A program made the translations under genes and the position numbers. 64,000 nucleotides of DNA, taken from assembly GCF_000471905.2 (NCBI RefSeq), contig NW_006499776.1, forward strand, positions 2,556,112 through 2,620,111, written 5' to 3'. Shown in pieces: positions 45,952 through 58,890 of the stretch. Every line of letters starts with the position of its first letter. Positions within the stretch are counted from its first letter, which is position 1. The notes beneath the pieces are model-generated. The model was not told where the DNA came from. It did no database searches and saw nothing but the letters and a program-made list of their open reading frames with translations. Source of the stretch: Amborella trichopoda. Its lineage: Eukaryota; Streptophyta; Magnoliopsida; Amborellales; Amborellaceae.

Positions 45952-47904
45952 ATCCAAGTTACAACAATGAGTGGATCTCCTCGACGTTCACATGGTCCTG
46001 TGGCAAGGAAGAAAAAAGTAATAAAGCTGAAGGAAATTTTTTGAATGTTGTCCTTCTTGCTTCTCTCGAAGCACAACATTTGGTGGGGCAAGCGGTTTGA
46101 ACACATTTTTCAATACCTTGGGTCCTCGATGCAGAATAAAAGAGAGTCTGGTCAATAAAACCTCGACATACAGTGAAATTCTCGACAGTCTCAAAATTGC
46201 CCCAGAACGAGTCAGAATCTTCCTGAGTACTCTAAAAGGCCACCTGTTAAGATTTTTCATAATCTGACATGTCTAAGGCAGCGCAGACAAAGAAATAATT
46301 TCAGACAAATCAGCCTTTAGCACCTGAAACGAACCCCCTAACTAGAACTCTATTTTTGGTGTGTCAGAATGCAGTGAAACACTACCATTGGATCCAGAAC
46401 GGTCGAAAACTCCTATGGGTCAAGTTTCGGCTTAATCAAGTGCTCTAGGACAAAGTTATGGGTAAAGGACTGAAAAGGGGTAGGCTGCACACTATTCCTG
46501 TGTGCCCTCCCTGCACCAAATCATCATTAAAAGTTAATGTTTCAATAGTCTTGGGAAGTGACTTCTAGGAGCTATATCTCACTCGTCTTGAGTTGGATCG
46601 TGCTTAAATTTGGTGAGCGTGTTCGTCATGTCAAGACGAGCATTTTGATATATGGTACGACCTGTGATGATACTCGAGTAGGGAGAAAAACTTGAGAGAA
46701 GTTGGCGACTCATGAAAATAGTTGCAGAAAATTCAACAGCAACACACCTTGCTCGAGCGGCCATATCATGGCGCTCGCATACCCAATCGATAAGAAACCA
46801 ATTGCATTATGTACGTAAGGTCTGAGGCTATGTTTGTTTTGAACCCCACGTACGATGAATGGTTGAATTCGACACGCGAAGGCGGCGAAGTTGATATAGA
46901 TTCTTGTCGCCAAATTTTCAGATTTTGATAAAAAACCCAAGACGATGAAATCTTCGTCCGGATACGAAATAGAGCTACGTTTGTTGCAATGTGATGGTAA
47001 CATCATGCTCAGTGTAATTCAGGGAAGAAATCAAAGAAAAACATCAAGAAATAAGCACACTATTGATCAGAAATTTTCAAGATCTATACAAATTTTGAGT
47101 CGCATGATCGTGGTCTAAAAAAACGTGATTCATGGGTCGAAGTTGGTATCAAATTGATCGTCATGCCTATCCCGACAAGAAAGCAATCATCTTTCAACCA
47201 AATGGATGTCGACGCAACTTTGATTCATCTATGAAAGATCACGCAAGTTTTAGAGCTATAGAAGGGACTTTTGAAATTTCATGTATTGTTGGGCAGGGGA
47301 AAAACAGTCCTTTTACACCAATTTTTATATTTTATTTTAATTCAATTAAATTGTAATTATCATCAATTATGTTAGATTTTGGGCGTACACTCATGTTTGG
47401 GCCCAATTCTATAAGTACATGCTAAACTTAAATGTCAAAGAACCCTGATTTTTCAATTTCATGTATAAAATTTGGGAGTTTTTGCATTTAAATTGTGGGC
47501 ATGTCTTAGAGAGAGAGAGAGAGGAGAGAGAAGAGAAGTTTTGGTACCCTTTGATAAAGGTGACTTTCTCTCTCCTCCACTCATCTCTCTCTTTCTTTCT
47601 CTCTCCTCCTCTCATCTCTCTTTCTCTCATCTCTCTCTTTCTCCCTCTTCTCATCGCTCTTTCTCTCTCCTCTCATCTATCTCTCTATTCCCTGATCGTC
47701 TTTATTCACTTTCCTTATCTCTCTTTTATCTTTCCTTTTTTTTTTCCTCTCTTTCTCGTTTCTCCATGTTATTTCTTTGTCTTCTCTGTTCATGCATGGC
47801 GGAGTCTGTCACCGGGTGTGATGTCTTCCTACTCCTGGGGCATAAACAGTGAGGCGGGTCTTAACCCAAGTGGCGAGCCGGGCATCTGTCAAAGTTCCCT
47901 TGTC

Positions 47905-48935
47905 TTCCACATCTATAATGGACGGCAGAAGCTCATCGACATCCATGTTTTCTTTCTCTCCTCACTCTTCTATCATGGATGGTGGAAGCTTATCACCATC
48001 CATGTTTTCTCTCTCTTCTTAACTCCTCTATCATGGATGGCGAAAGCTCTTCACTGTTTGTGTTTTCTCTTTCTTTTCACTCCTCTGTCATGGACGGCAG
48101 AAGCTCTTCGTTGTCTATATTTTCTCTCTCTTCTTAACTCCTATGTCATGGATGGTGGAAGCTCATCTTCATCCATATTTTATCTCTCTTCTCACTCCTC
48201 TATCATGGACGACAGAAGCTCATCACTATACATGTTTTTTCTCTCTTCTCACTCCTCTGTCATGGACGGCGAAAGCTCATTGTCGTCTATGTTTTCTCTA
48301 TTTTCTTAACTCTTATGTCATGAATGGTGGAAGCTCATTACTGTTCATGTTTTATCTCTCTTCTTATTCCTCTATCATGGACGACGGAAGCTCATCACCA
48401 TCCATGTTTTCTCTCTCTTTTTACTTCTATGTCATAGACAGTGGAAGCTCATTGCCACCCATGTTTTCTTCTATTCTCTCTCCTATGTCATCGATGGCAG
48501 AAGTTCATCGCTGTTCATGTTTTCTTCTATCTTTTTTCCACTCTGTCATGGATGGTGGAAGCTCATCACCGTCCATGTTATCTTTTATCTTCTCTCTCCT
48601 TTGTCGTGGACGACGGAAGCTCATTGTCGTCCATGTTTTCTTCTATCTTCTCTCTCCACTGTCGTGGACGGTAGAAGCTCATCGCCATCCATGTTTTCTT
48701 TTATTTTCTCTCTCCTCTATCATGGATGATAAAAGCTCATTGCCGTCCATGTTTTCTTCTATTCTCTCTCTTTTGTCATGGACAGTGGAAGTTCATCGTC
48801 GTCCATATTCTTCTACTTCCTCTCTCTTCTATCATGGACGGTAGAAGCTCATCGCCATCCATGTTCTTTTCCCTTTCTCCCCCTCCTATCATGGACGGCA
48901 GAATCTCATCACAGTCCATGTTTCTCTTTTCTGTT
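47905..48935. repeat. Tandem stem-loop array of LTR F1
   Basis: About 17 units of about 58 bp: CATGGACGGTGGAAGCTCATC, then GCCGTCCATG-like, then TTTTCTTCTATTCTCTCTCC. In one unit TGGACGAC at 48607-48614 pairs with GTCGTCCA at 48626-48633. All frames across it are open by chance of unit length and CT spacers. Confidence 0.85.
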
Positions 48936-49139
48936 CTCTCTTTCTTCTCTCTCTTCTTACTTCTTTATTCTCTCTCTTCCTCCCCCCTTTTCTCCTCTCT
49001 CTTTCTTCTTCCTCCTCTTTTTCTTCTCCCTTCTTATCTCCTCTATTCCTTTCTAATTTTTCTCTTCCCTCTCTCTTTCTTCTCTCTCTTCTTTCTTCTT
49101 TCCCTCTTGTTTAACCAAGAAGGGCTAAGTCAAACACTG

Positions 49140-49375
49140 CCATGATAGTCTCGTCGTCTAACAGTATTACCGCTGTGCCATTCTTAGTTACCGTATCCAT
49201 CTTACTGCCACGATAGGCTAACCATCATGCCAGGCTGGTCCATGATCGTTCTTTCGTCTAGTAGTATTGTCATTGTGCCAGTCTAGTTACCGTGCCCATC
49301 TTGCTGCCATGCTAGATCAATTACTTGCTGGTCTAGCTACTGTGTTAGTCTAGCCACTTAGTCAAATTCCTATCT
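49140..49375. repeat. Second tandem array of LTR F1
   Basis: Repeats of TAGTTACCGTGCCCATCTTG, CTGCCATGCTAG and CGTCTAGTAGTATT. The same array is in F2 (53.37-53.605 kb), R4 (55.60-55.945 kb, inverted) and probably R1 (1-120). Confidence 0.75.
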
Positions 49376-51589
49376 TCCCCATTCCTCTCTTATATCTCTT
49401 TCTTCTCCTTTCATCTATCCTCTTACCTTTTTCTTCTTTCGAATGTTCATGCCTATGTGCATTCGCCCAAAGACAAGGAGGGATAACTTAGCCCACTTGT
49501 CTTGTAAATTAACCATGTGTGTGTGATTTCAAAAACATGAGAGTACAAGCAGAGGGAGGTGATTATGAACCGGTTGTAGGATGAGGGGCTTTCTGTCATG
49601 ATATAAGAGGGCGCACGCACGAGTCAGCCTGAGTGAGTCACGGACCTAGATGAGGTGTGTCCCACCTCACATTAAAATTCCTCTCTCATTAGTTGGTATA
49701 TCAGCCCTTGTTTCCTAACAAGGTTCCAGAGAGAGCAATCTCAAGTCCTGAGTTCCACTGAAACCTGAGACACGTGTCACTAGGTCATCCCGACTAGGAG
49801 GACAAGATCGAGGCACGTAACCACCTAGTTACAGCATTACGTGGATATCTCCTAGACATTCATGTGGTCTTGTGGCTAGGAAGAAAAAAGTAATAAAGCC
49901 AAACAAAATGCTTCGAATGTTGTCCTTCTCTCTTCTCGTGAATCACAACATTCGGTGGGCCAAGCTGTTTGAACACATTTTTCAGCACCTTGATCCCCAT
50001 TGGAATTTTTGATAGTCCTAATATTTCCCCAGAATGAGTGACAATGTTCCTAAGGACTTCAAAAGGCCACTTGCCCAGTTTCCTTGTAATCCGACATGCC
50101 TAAGGTAGTGCATACAAAGAAACAATTTCAAAAAAATGTGGGACCATTGCCATTGGATCCTGTACGGTCGAAAACCCTTTAGGGTAAAATTTTGTCTTAA
50201 ACAGATGTTTCAAGACAAAGTTACGGGTAAAAGACTAAAAAAGGATGGGCCGAACACTATTCCCGTGCCCCCTCCTTGCACCAATCTCCATTAAAGGAGA
50301 TTGGTTTTCACAGTCACAAGTAGTAACTTTGAAGACTCATATCTCACTCATTACGAGTCACATCATGCTCAAATTTTGTGAAAGTGTTCATCTCGTCAAG
50401 ACGAGCATTTTGATATGTGGTACATCTAGTGACGTTGTCCAAGTTAGGAGAAAATCTAGAGAGAAGACCATGATTCGTGATCAAGGTTGCAGGAAAATTA
50501 GCAGTACCACGACCCACTCAAGCAGCCATATCGTGACGCTTGTGTACTCGATCGACGTAAAACCTTTGGAATTATGTGCATAAGATCCAGGGCTATGTCT
50601 GGTCCGAACCCTGCACATGGGGAATAGTTAGATATGGCATACAAAGGTGTTAAATTTGCTATAGAATTCCAGCTGTTAGAATCCAAATTCTGGTCAAAAA
50701 CTCAAAATTGTAAAATCTTCGTTCGGGCACAAAATCGAGCTGCATTTATGGCAACGTGATCATGACGACATGCTTAGTAAAATTCATCAAAGAAACACAG
50801 GAAATACATCAAGAAGTGAGCATCATCGATCAGAAGTTTTCAAGATTCGTACAAATTTTGAGCCACATAATCGTGGCTTAAAAACACGATCCGTGGTTCG
50901 AAGTTGATACCAAATTGATTGCGATGCCGAGCCTAATGAGAAAGTTATCATCTTTTTATCAAACGAGCACCGGAGCAACCCCGAATCGACCTAGGAAAAT
51001 CGCACATGTTCAAGGGCTACAACAGGGACTGTTTTGAAATTTTGTGTATTGTTGAGCAGGGGCAAAGCTGTCATTTTACACTTATTTATAAATTTTATTT
51101 TAGTTTAGTAAATTATAATTGTCATCAATTAGGTCAGATTTTGGGCATCTACCCTTGTTTTAGGCCCAAGTCTATAGATGTCATGTTGTACCTCGTTGTA
51201 AAGGATCTGCAATTCGATTAATAAAAATTGAGAGTTAAGCTTTGAGATTGAGGGCCACATACAGGAGAGAGAGAGAGGAGAAAGAAGAAAAGTCTGCTAC
51301 CCCTTGATGAAGGTAACTTTCTCTCCTCTCTTCTCTCTACACTTCTTTCTTTCTCTATCCTCCTCTCTTCTCTCCTCTTCTTTCTCTCTCTTCTTCTTCT
51401 TTTTTTCTCTCTCCTCTTATTTATTTCTCTCTCTTCTCTTCTTGCTTTCTTTTAATCTCTCTCCTCTTTTTCCTTTCTCTCTCTTCTTCTTCTTTTTTTC
51501 TCTCTCTTCTTCTTCTTCTTTCTCTCTCACTTTTCTTCTTCTTCTTCTTTCTCTCTCACTTTTCTTCTTCTTCTCCCTTTCTCTCTCTT

Positions 51590-51770
51590 CTCTCTCATCA
51601 TGCACAACAGTAAGCATTATCGTGCACGTCTCATCTTCTTCTTCTCTCTGTCTCTCTCTTCTCTACCTCAAGCATGCACAGTAGTAAGTATCGCTTTACA
51701 TGTCTCTCTTCCCTTGCTTTCCTCTTTCTCTTTGCTCTCTTTGCTCTCTCATCTCTTTTCTTTCGTAATT
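51590..51770. repeat. Minor hairpin units in LTR F2
   Basis: Two or three units of CATGCACAACAGTAAGCATT plus TCGTGCACGTCTC, a different monomer from the main F2 array; its words recall the R4 array. Confidence 0.6.
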
Positions 51771-52184
51771 CGTTCTCTCTCTTTCCTAATCCTATCTTTC
51801 TTGCTCTCTGTACTTTACTTTCTTTCACTGCTCTCTTTCTTGATCCCTCTCTGCCTTTTCTTTTCTCTCTATTAGTTCCTTTCTCTCTCCTCCACAGTCA
51901 TTTGCATAGATGCCCAACGCCAAGCATGACATCCTCCTTTTCTTATCTCTTGAAACATGCATTGTGAGTCGAGCTTTAACTCGAGTGGATGGTCAGGCCT
52001 CTCTGAGTTTCTCCTCTCTCTTGTTGTGCATGACGATGTTCATCACCACGCATAACATTTCTTTCCCTATTCTCTAACAAGGACATTGAATCAGGCCCTT
52101 TCTTGAGTGGTGGGCTAAATCGTGTCTAAGTTCCTTTTGACACGCACGACGATGCCTATTGTCGTGCATGTCTTTTCTTCACTA

Positions 52185-52765
52185 TCTCCGGACTTCCTCC
52201 CTCTTGTCATGGACGGTGGAATCCATTGTCATCCATGTTTTCTTTTTCTTCTCTCTTTGTCTCGTCATGGACGGCAGAGCCTATCACCGTCTATGTTCTC
52301 TCTTCTCTCTCTCTCCTCATGGACGGTGGAGCCTATCGTCGTCCATGTTCCTTCTTTCTTTCTCCCTCTTGTCATGAACGACAGAACCTATCATCGTCTA
52401 AGTTCTCTCTTACTCTCTCTCCTCCCATGGATGGTGGAACCTATTACCGTTCATGTTCCTTCACTCCTACCCTCTTTCTCTCTCCTCTGTCATGGATGGC
52501 AGAACCCTATCATCATCCATGCTTCTTTCCCTTTCTCTCTCCTCTGTCATGGACGATAGAACCCCATCTCTATCCATGCTTCTTTTCCCTTTCTCTCTCC
52601 TCTATCTTGGATGACAAAACCCTATTACCGTCCATGTTCCTTTACCCTTTCTTTGTCCTCTATCATGGACGATAGAACCTCATCATCGTCCATGCTTCTT
52701 TCCCTTTCCTCTCTCCTCTGTCATGGATGGTGGAACCCGTCGTCGTCCATATTTCTTACTCTTCT
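52185..52765. repeat. Tandem stem-loop array of LTR F2
   Basis: About ten units of 55-60 bp. A perfect case: CATGGACG at 52318-52325, 14-nt loop, CGTCCATG at 52340-52347. The loop has GGAGCCTAT where F1 has GGAAGCTCAT. Confidence 0.85.
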
Positions 52766-52791
52766 CTCTTCTTTCTTCTCTCTCTCTCTCT

Positions 52792-52944
<153 letters not shown>

Positions 52945-54095
52945 CTCCTTCTTCTTCTCTCTCTCTTCTTCTCTCTCTTCTTTCTTCTCTCTTCTCTCTC
53001 CTCTTTTCTCTCTTCTTCTTTCTCTCTTCTCTCTCTCTCATATTTTCTCTCTCTTCTTTCTTCTCTCTTCTCTCTCCTCTTTTCTCTCTCTTCTTTCTTC
53101 TCTCTTCTCTCTCTTCTCTTCTTCCTTTATTCTTTTTCTCTCTTCTCTTCTTCTTCTCCCTTCTCTTCTCCTTTTCTCTTCTCTCTTCTCTTCTCATTTC
53201 ATTCTTCTTTCTTCTCTATTCTTCTCCTCTCTTCCCTTCTTCTTTTCTCTCTTGTGTTTACTTCTTCTTTTTCTATCTTCTCTCTTATCTCCACTTTCAT
53301 TTCTTATCTCTTATTTTCTCTCCTATCTTATCTCTCTCTTCTTTCTTCTTTCTCCCTCATTTGACCAAGGGACGAACTACGTATGGCACTATCATGGTAG
53401 TCTCGTCGTCGAGCAGTATTATCACCATGCTGGTTTGAGTTACCATGCCCATCTTGCTGTCATATTAGATTAACTATTATGTCAGGTTGGTTGGTGTTGG
53501 TTCTATTGTCGAGTAATATTGCCACCGTGCTGGTCTGAGTTATGTGCTCGTCTTACTACTATCTAAAATCAGTCACTGTACTGAGCTGGCTACTGTGTCG
53601 GTCTAGCCATTTGGTCAAATTTGCCTTACTTCTCTTCTCTTTACTCTCTTCTACTCCTTTCTTCTCCTTTCATCACCCCAATCTCTGTCCACTTATTCTT
53701 CCCTTTCTTCTTTTAAATGTGCACATATGTGTACATTCGACCAAAGAGTGGGGTCTCTTAGGCCACTTATCTTGAAAATTAACCATGTGTATGTGATCAC
53801 AGAAACAGGAGAGTATAGGTCATGGGAGGCGATTTCGAACCAGTTGAAGGATTGGGGGGCTTTCCGTCACTATCTAAGAGGGCGCCCATGAGAGTCAGCC
53901 CGAGTGAGTCACAGACCCAGGTGAGGTGTGCCCTGCCTCACACCAAATTCCTCTCTCACCGGTTGGTGTACCTGCCCTTATTTCTTAACAAGGTTCCGAA
54001 GTGAGCGGTCTCAAGTCCCGAGTTCTCCTTAAAACCTGAGATACATGCTACTTGGTCAACCCGACCCCAAGGGTAAGATTGAGGCATTTAACCAC

Positions 54096-55130
54096 CCCCC
54101 AATAGCATAGAGAGAGTGAGAGGAGAGAGGTTGTGAGCTTGAAGAGGGTCCAAACTATGCTAACAAGCAGCTGAGGGCTTCGTAATTGCTCTAAGAGGGT
54201 CATCGGCCCAGGCGTGTCCCCAAACTCCCAAAGCAGCATAAGAGAGTTCGTGCTCTAGTCGCAAAAATCTCCCTCACCATCGGCCTCCTATCCACTAGCA
54301 GGAGGGCTCGCACGTGCACCACGCGTTGGACCTCCACGGTTGTTCGAGAGACAGTTTCCACCTCACCACCTGGAGGGAAACCAGGACCTCACCGACATCA
54401 CCCATGTCCGCTAAAGATATGCTTGTTAAGGCCTCATATGCCTTAAAGATTAGGAGTGATATAACTTGGGCATGGCTTAACCGATATCCATATCCACCAT
54501 CAATTAAGACATGCCTTAACTAATACCTTGAACCTTGATGTTTTTGGGATTAAGCTGAGACTCTTTAGGTACCCATGTTTGTCGCATTACAACCCTTTCC
54601 CTAAAGTTTCATTAAATCAGAGGTGGCTAAACTCATCATACACATATTTTGCCAGTTGGAGCCTTAAAAGATCTATCCCCCGTGCGTTACAACCAGAATG
54701 ACACCTGATCATCAAAATCAAGATATCTATCTCAATATGAGGAATTTTCTCATGGGACCATGACCATTGGATACAAGACTCAATGCTCTATCATCTTTAA
54801 ATGGTGCAGCATTGATTGACTTGTACATTTGAAGCAGTTGCATCCACAATCCACTGGTCTTGATGATGTAATTTTCAACAGAAATATGTTAATTTGGATG
54901 GATAATATCTCTCTTATACATGATCCATTTGAGGCAATAATTGGACCATTGTGTTCACATCTGATTTCTCTCTCATGTCGCCAAATTTCATGTTTAAAAG
55001 ATTTTTCCTTTGAAATAAATTGTACTTGCAATCTACTGGACTTGCTGACAAAATTTCTAGAAGAAATATTCTAGTAGAAATCAATTGTACTCGCAATTGT
55101 TTGTACCCCTGGCCTGTTGCCTGTTTGGAA
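54096..55130. other. Unassigned segment between LTRs F2 and R4
   Basis: No gene recognised. Two related short segments near 54.82-54.91 and 55.02-55.09 kb share AATCTACTGG/AATCCACTGG and AGAAATAT words. The reading frame at 54829-55074 resembles no family I know. Confidence 0.4.
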
Positions 55131-55599
55131 TTATGTCCCCTAACTAGTCTTTTTCTTCTTACCTGTAAAACACACACACACATTAGAGTACAGACAAGTG
55201 GGTCTGAGGACCCCACCTTGTCACAGGGGGAACACACACGTGCATGTGTACTCAAAAGGAAAGGAAAGCAACAGTATATGAGGGTCCACATCAATTCGAC
55301 GGCCTTAAGGCGTCTCCTTGACAAGGGACTTTTAGTTAGATCCGATAGTAAGAAAAGAAAGAAAGGGGTGAGATAGAGGGAATGACAGAGAAAAGGAGGA
55401 AGGGTTTCAAGGCTAATATGTCGTTCAACTAGTTCTTTAAAGAAAAGTAGGACGAAAATTGGTTTGGAATTCACCCAACTCCTCAGAGGCAGAGAATAGA
55501 GACTTTCATGAGGAGAGGGAGAAGAAAGACGAATGATAGAAGTTGTGAAGGTCAGCTTGACTCTCACTCAACCGTAAAAGAATGGAGTCATTTGACCCA

Positions 55600-55945
55600 A
55601 CGACTAGGCCTACGTAGTGACAAGACTAGCATGACGATCGGTCTAGTGCGGTAGCTAGTCGGGCATGGTGACTAGATTGATACAACAACTAAGCTACTCA
55701 ACGACCGGACGAACGCGGTGACTAATCTAGCATAGTAGCGGGTCCTGTGCGGCAGTTCGATGGGCACGGTAACAAGTCCGGTACAACGGCTAAACTACTC
55801 AATAACAAGATTGGTGCGAAGACTATCTTAGCACGATGATTAACCTAACACGACAGCGAGATGAGCATGGTAACTAGTCTGGCACAACGGCTAAACTGGT
55901 TGACGTCAGGGCTAGCACAGTAGTGCAAGGCTCAATCAGCCCTTT
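55600..55945. repeat. Second tandem array of LTR R4
   Basis: Units with GCACGGTAACTAGTCTGG, CACAACGGCTAAACTAC and GACTAATCTAGCATAG, inverted relative to the F1/F2 second arrays. Confidence 0.7.
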
Positions 55946-55984
55946 GGTCGAACAAGTAAAAGGAGAAAAGGGAGAGAGGAAATC

Positions 55985-56455
55985 ATGCCAATAGTGTGTG
56001 TTACCGTGTATGGCAGAAAGTGGGAAAGGAAACGAATCACACTCGGCAGTGTTCTCTGCCGTGCGCAACAATCAGAGAGAAAGAGGGGAGAATCATGCAC
56101 GACGTTTGCTTTGCCCTGCGCAACAGATAGAGGAGAAAAAGAATGTCACGCTTGGCATTTGCACTACCGTGCACAACAGACAGGGAGAGAAGAGATTGTC
56201 ACGCTCTACATTATGCACTGCCACACGCGACTAACTGGGGAAAAGAAGATCACGCCTGGCATTTACACTGTCGTGCGTGATGGAGAGAGAGAGAAGAGAT
56301 CGCCACGCTCGGTAGTATGTACTGTTGCTAGCAACTGTTTGAGTAAAAAAGGAAGATCAGGCCTGCCATTTGCACTGCCATACGTGATGGACAGGGAAAG
56401 AAGAGATCATCACGCTCGGTAGTATGCACTGTTACGCGCAACAGACTAAGGAAGA
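55985..56455. repeat. Tandem stem-loop array of LTR R4
   Basis: About eight units of 55-60 bp with GCACTGCCGTGCGCAACAGA-like and GATCACGCTCGGTAGT-like parts. One unit has CGGCAG..CTGCCG (56043-56060). The stem sequence is unrelated to those of R1, R2 and F1/F2. Confidence 0.75.
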
Positions 56456-56890
56456 GAAGAACACGGGATGAGAAAGAAACAGAGAGAAAGAGAAAGAGAA
56501 GAGAAGGAAAGGAAAGGAGGAGAGAAAAGGAACGAGAGATGAAAAAGGAAGAAGAGAGAGAAATGGAAAGAAGAAAGAGAGAAAAGGAAAGAAGAGAGAA
56601 GAGAGAAGAGAGAGAAAGAAGAGAGAAGAGAGAGAAGAAGAGAGAAGAGAGAGCAAAGAGAGAAAGAAGAGAGAGAAAAAGAGAGGAAGAAGAGAGAGAA
56701 AGAAAAGAGAGGAGTGAGTAGAGAGAAAGAAAAGAGAGAAAGAAGAGAGAGAAAGAAGAGATAAAGAAAAGAGAGACAGAAGAGAGAGAAAGAAGAGAGA
56801 AAGATAAGAGAGAAAGAAGAGAGAGAAAGAAGAGAGAAAGATAAGAGAGAAAGAAGAGAGAGAAAGAAGAGAGAAGGAAGACATAAGGAA
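56456..56890. repeat. GA-rich purine tract of LTR R4
   Basis: About 430 bp of AGAAAGAAGAGAGAGAAAGA-type purine sequence. Confidence 0.85.
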
Positions 56891-58559
56891 GAGAGAAAAT
56901 TTACCTTACACCTGGGGGTAACACCAAAAGTCTTCTCTCTCCTCTCTCTCTCTCTCTAAGATGTGACCCTCAATCTCAAGCAACAATAAAATTTTATTGA
57001 TGAAAAATTAGGTCCTTTACATGTGGTGCGTGCTTGTTTATATATAAGTGGGACCCAAAGGCAGGTGCACAATCAAAATTCGACCTGATTGTCAAAAATT
57101 AAGTATTAAATTAATTAAAGAAAATCTAACAAATTGGAGCAAAAAGACAATTTTGCAGCTGCACCAACAATTCATGAAATTCCAATTGAGTCCCTAATGT
57201 GCCCAAGAACTCTTACGATCTTCCCAGGTTGGTTTGGGGTCTTTCCAATCTCCGTTCAGCCGAAAGATGATTCTTTTCTTGATCGACTCTGGAATACGGT
57301 GGTTTCGATACCACTTTCGAGCCACGGATCGGGTCTTTGGGCCATGATCACGAAGTGTGAAATCAAGAGAAACGTGCGATCTTTGTTTAAAGACTACGTG
57401 AATTTCTTGGTGTTTTTCGATGATTTATGTGATGAATATCAACTAGCAAGTCGTCGTGAGCGTTTGGTGACAAACGTGGCTTGATTTGATGCCCGAACGA
57501 AGATTTTCCATTTTTGATCTTTTGGTCGAAATTTGGTTTCCAGTGGCAAGAAAGTGCTGCAACTTCATACTCGTCGTATGTCAAATATGATTGCCCATTA
57601 CGTTCGAGGTTCGACTCTGATGAAGCCTCGAACCTTACGCTCGTAGTGAGTCTGATTTCTGGTCGATCCGACGTTCGAAAATCTTGATGTGGCTGATCGA
57701 TCGAGGTGTGGTCCTGTTGAAAAACCTGCAACCTTACTTTGAATCACGAACTTCTCTCCTGTTTTTCTCTCAGCTTGGGCATGACATGGGTCGTGCCCAC
57801 ATATCAAATGCTCGGGTCGACGAGATGAATACGCTCGTAAAATTTGAGCTTGAGTAGGCTTAGGATGAGAGAGATATGGTCTTTTATAGTTGAGCCCAAA
57901 ACTCATGAACACAGTTTTTATTAATGAAAACTAGTTCACTGAGGGTGCACGGTAATAGCGTGTGAGCTACCCATTTCAGGTAATTTTACCATAGCTTGGT
58001 TTAGGATTGTCTGATCAAGCCGAAACTTGGTCCCTAAGGATTTTTAGATGTTCTGAATCCAATGGCAGTGGTCCCATGGTCATTTGGCACTCCGTTGATA
58101 GGGCTGTAGTTATAAGGTCAATTTCAAGGCGATAGAGATTGATTTTCCCAAAATTGTTTCTTATCTGTACTACCTTAAATAAGTCAGATTGCGACAAAAC
58201 TTGGCAGGTATTCTTAAGAGATCTTTATCAAAATTCTTGATCTTTCTTGGGCCATTCTGAGACTGTTTGAAATTTCACTTCTAGATTAGGGCTTTATTGT
58301 CCTGGCTTCTCTTTATTCCACATTGAGGATACAAGGTGATGAAAATTTTCCTCAAACAGTTTGCCCCACTGAATGTTGTGCTTCAAAAGAAGTGCGAGGA
58401 AAATATTCAAAAATTACCCTTTGACTTTATTATTATTTTTTTCTCCTGGACACAGAACCATGCGAACGTCGAAGGAATATTCGCATACCGCTATAACAAG
58501 GCTGCTCAGATGTCTGGATACATTTTTCGTAGATCCATTCATGGAGACTTCGGGGGAGA

Positions 58560-58890
58560 AGGGACATTGAGGGATGATTTTAAAGTCTACACCCTGTTGG
58601 ACGTTTTGGCGGCGTTGTTGGCAGCCACACCAGGTTTGACAGGATGCTTGATACAACAGTTTCTTACTTGTGAGGGGTGATTTTAATTTCTACACCCTGT
58701 TGGACATTTTGGTAGTAGTAGAACCGGTGATGGATGATTTTAAAGTCTACACCCCGTTGGACGTCTTGACGACGTTGTTGGCAGCCATATCAGATTTGCA
58801 GGGTGTTTGGCGTGACAGTTTCTTACCTGTGAGGGATGATTTTAAAGTCTACACCCTATTCAAATTTTTGACGGCATTGTTGGTAGCCAT
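58560..58890. repeat. Tandem repeat of GGGATGATTTTAAAGTCTAC units
   Basis: Four units of 70-120 bp: GATGATTTTAAAGTCTACAC, CTGTTGGACGT, GCGTTGTTGGCAGCCA. A further unit lies at about 59.09-59.16 kb. Confidence 0.8.

Larger units (their letters stand above)
45952..49836 (+). mobile_element. Tat-like LTR, copy F1
   Basis: Plus orientation: U3 45952-47400, a decayed TATA (TCTATAAGT at 47408), a decayed poly(A) signal at 47464, then a CT-rich tract, stem-loop array, more CT, a second array (49.14-49.375 kb), and a U5 end (49.44-49.84 kb). The next copy starts at once with the same sequence, giving an LTR length near 3.9 kb. Only U3/R/U5-like sequence is present; there is no internal region between F1 and F2. 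Confidence 0.7.
55131..58510 (-). mobile_element. Tat-like LTR, copy R4
   Basis: Minus orientation: U3 58510-57050, TATA at 57035-57048 (TATATATAAAC), poly(A) signal at 56993-56998, GA tract 56.46-56.89 kb, stem-loop array 55.985-56.455 kb, second array 55.60-55.945 kb, partial U5 ending near 55.13 kb. It is the 3' LTR of the element whose integrase lies at 63.24-64.0 kb. Confidence 0.75.

Noticed and set aside
47132-47160. Endogenous pararetrovirus start (TTGGTATCA motif)
   Set aside because: The motif lies upstream of the TATA box in the U3, no movement, coat or pararetroviral polymerase frame is present, and the linked integrase shows an LTR retrotransposon.
47905-48935. CRISPR-like array (regular repeats with hairpins)
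   Set aside because: Units are contiguous and diverge throughout, with no constant repeat alternating with unique spacers, no cas genes, and a plant nuclear context.
54829-55074. Possible coding fragment between LTRs F2 and R4
   Set aside because: No recognisable domain; the opposite strand is equally open and the segment contains short internal repeats.
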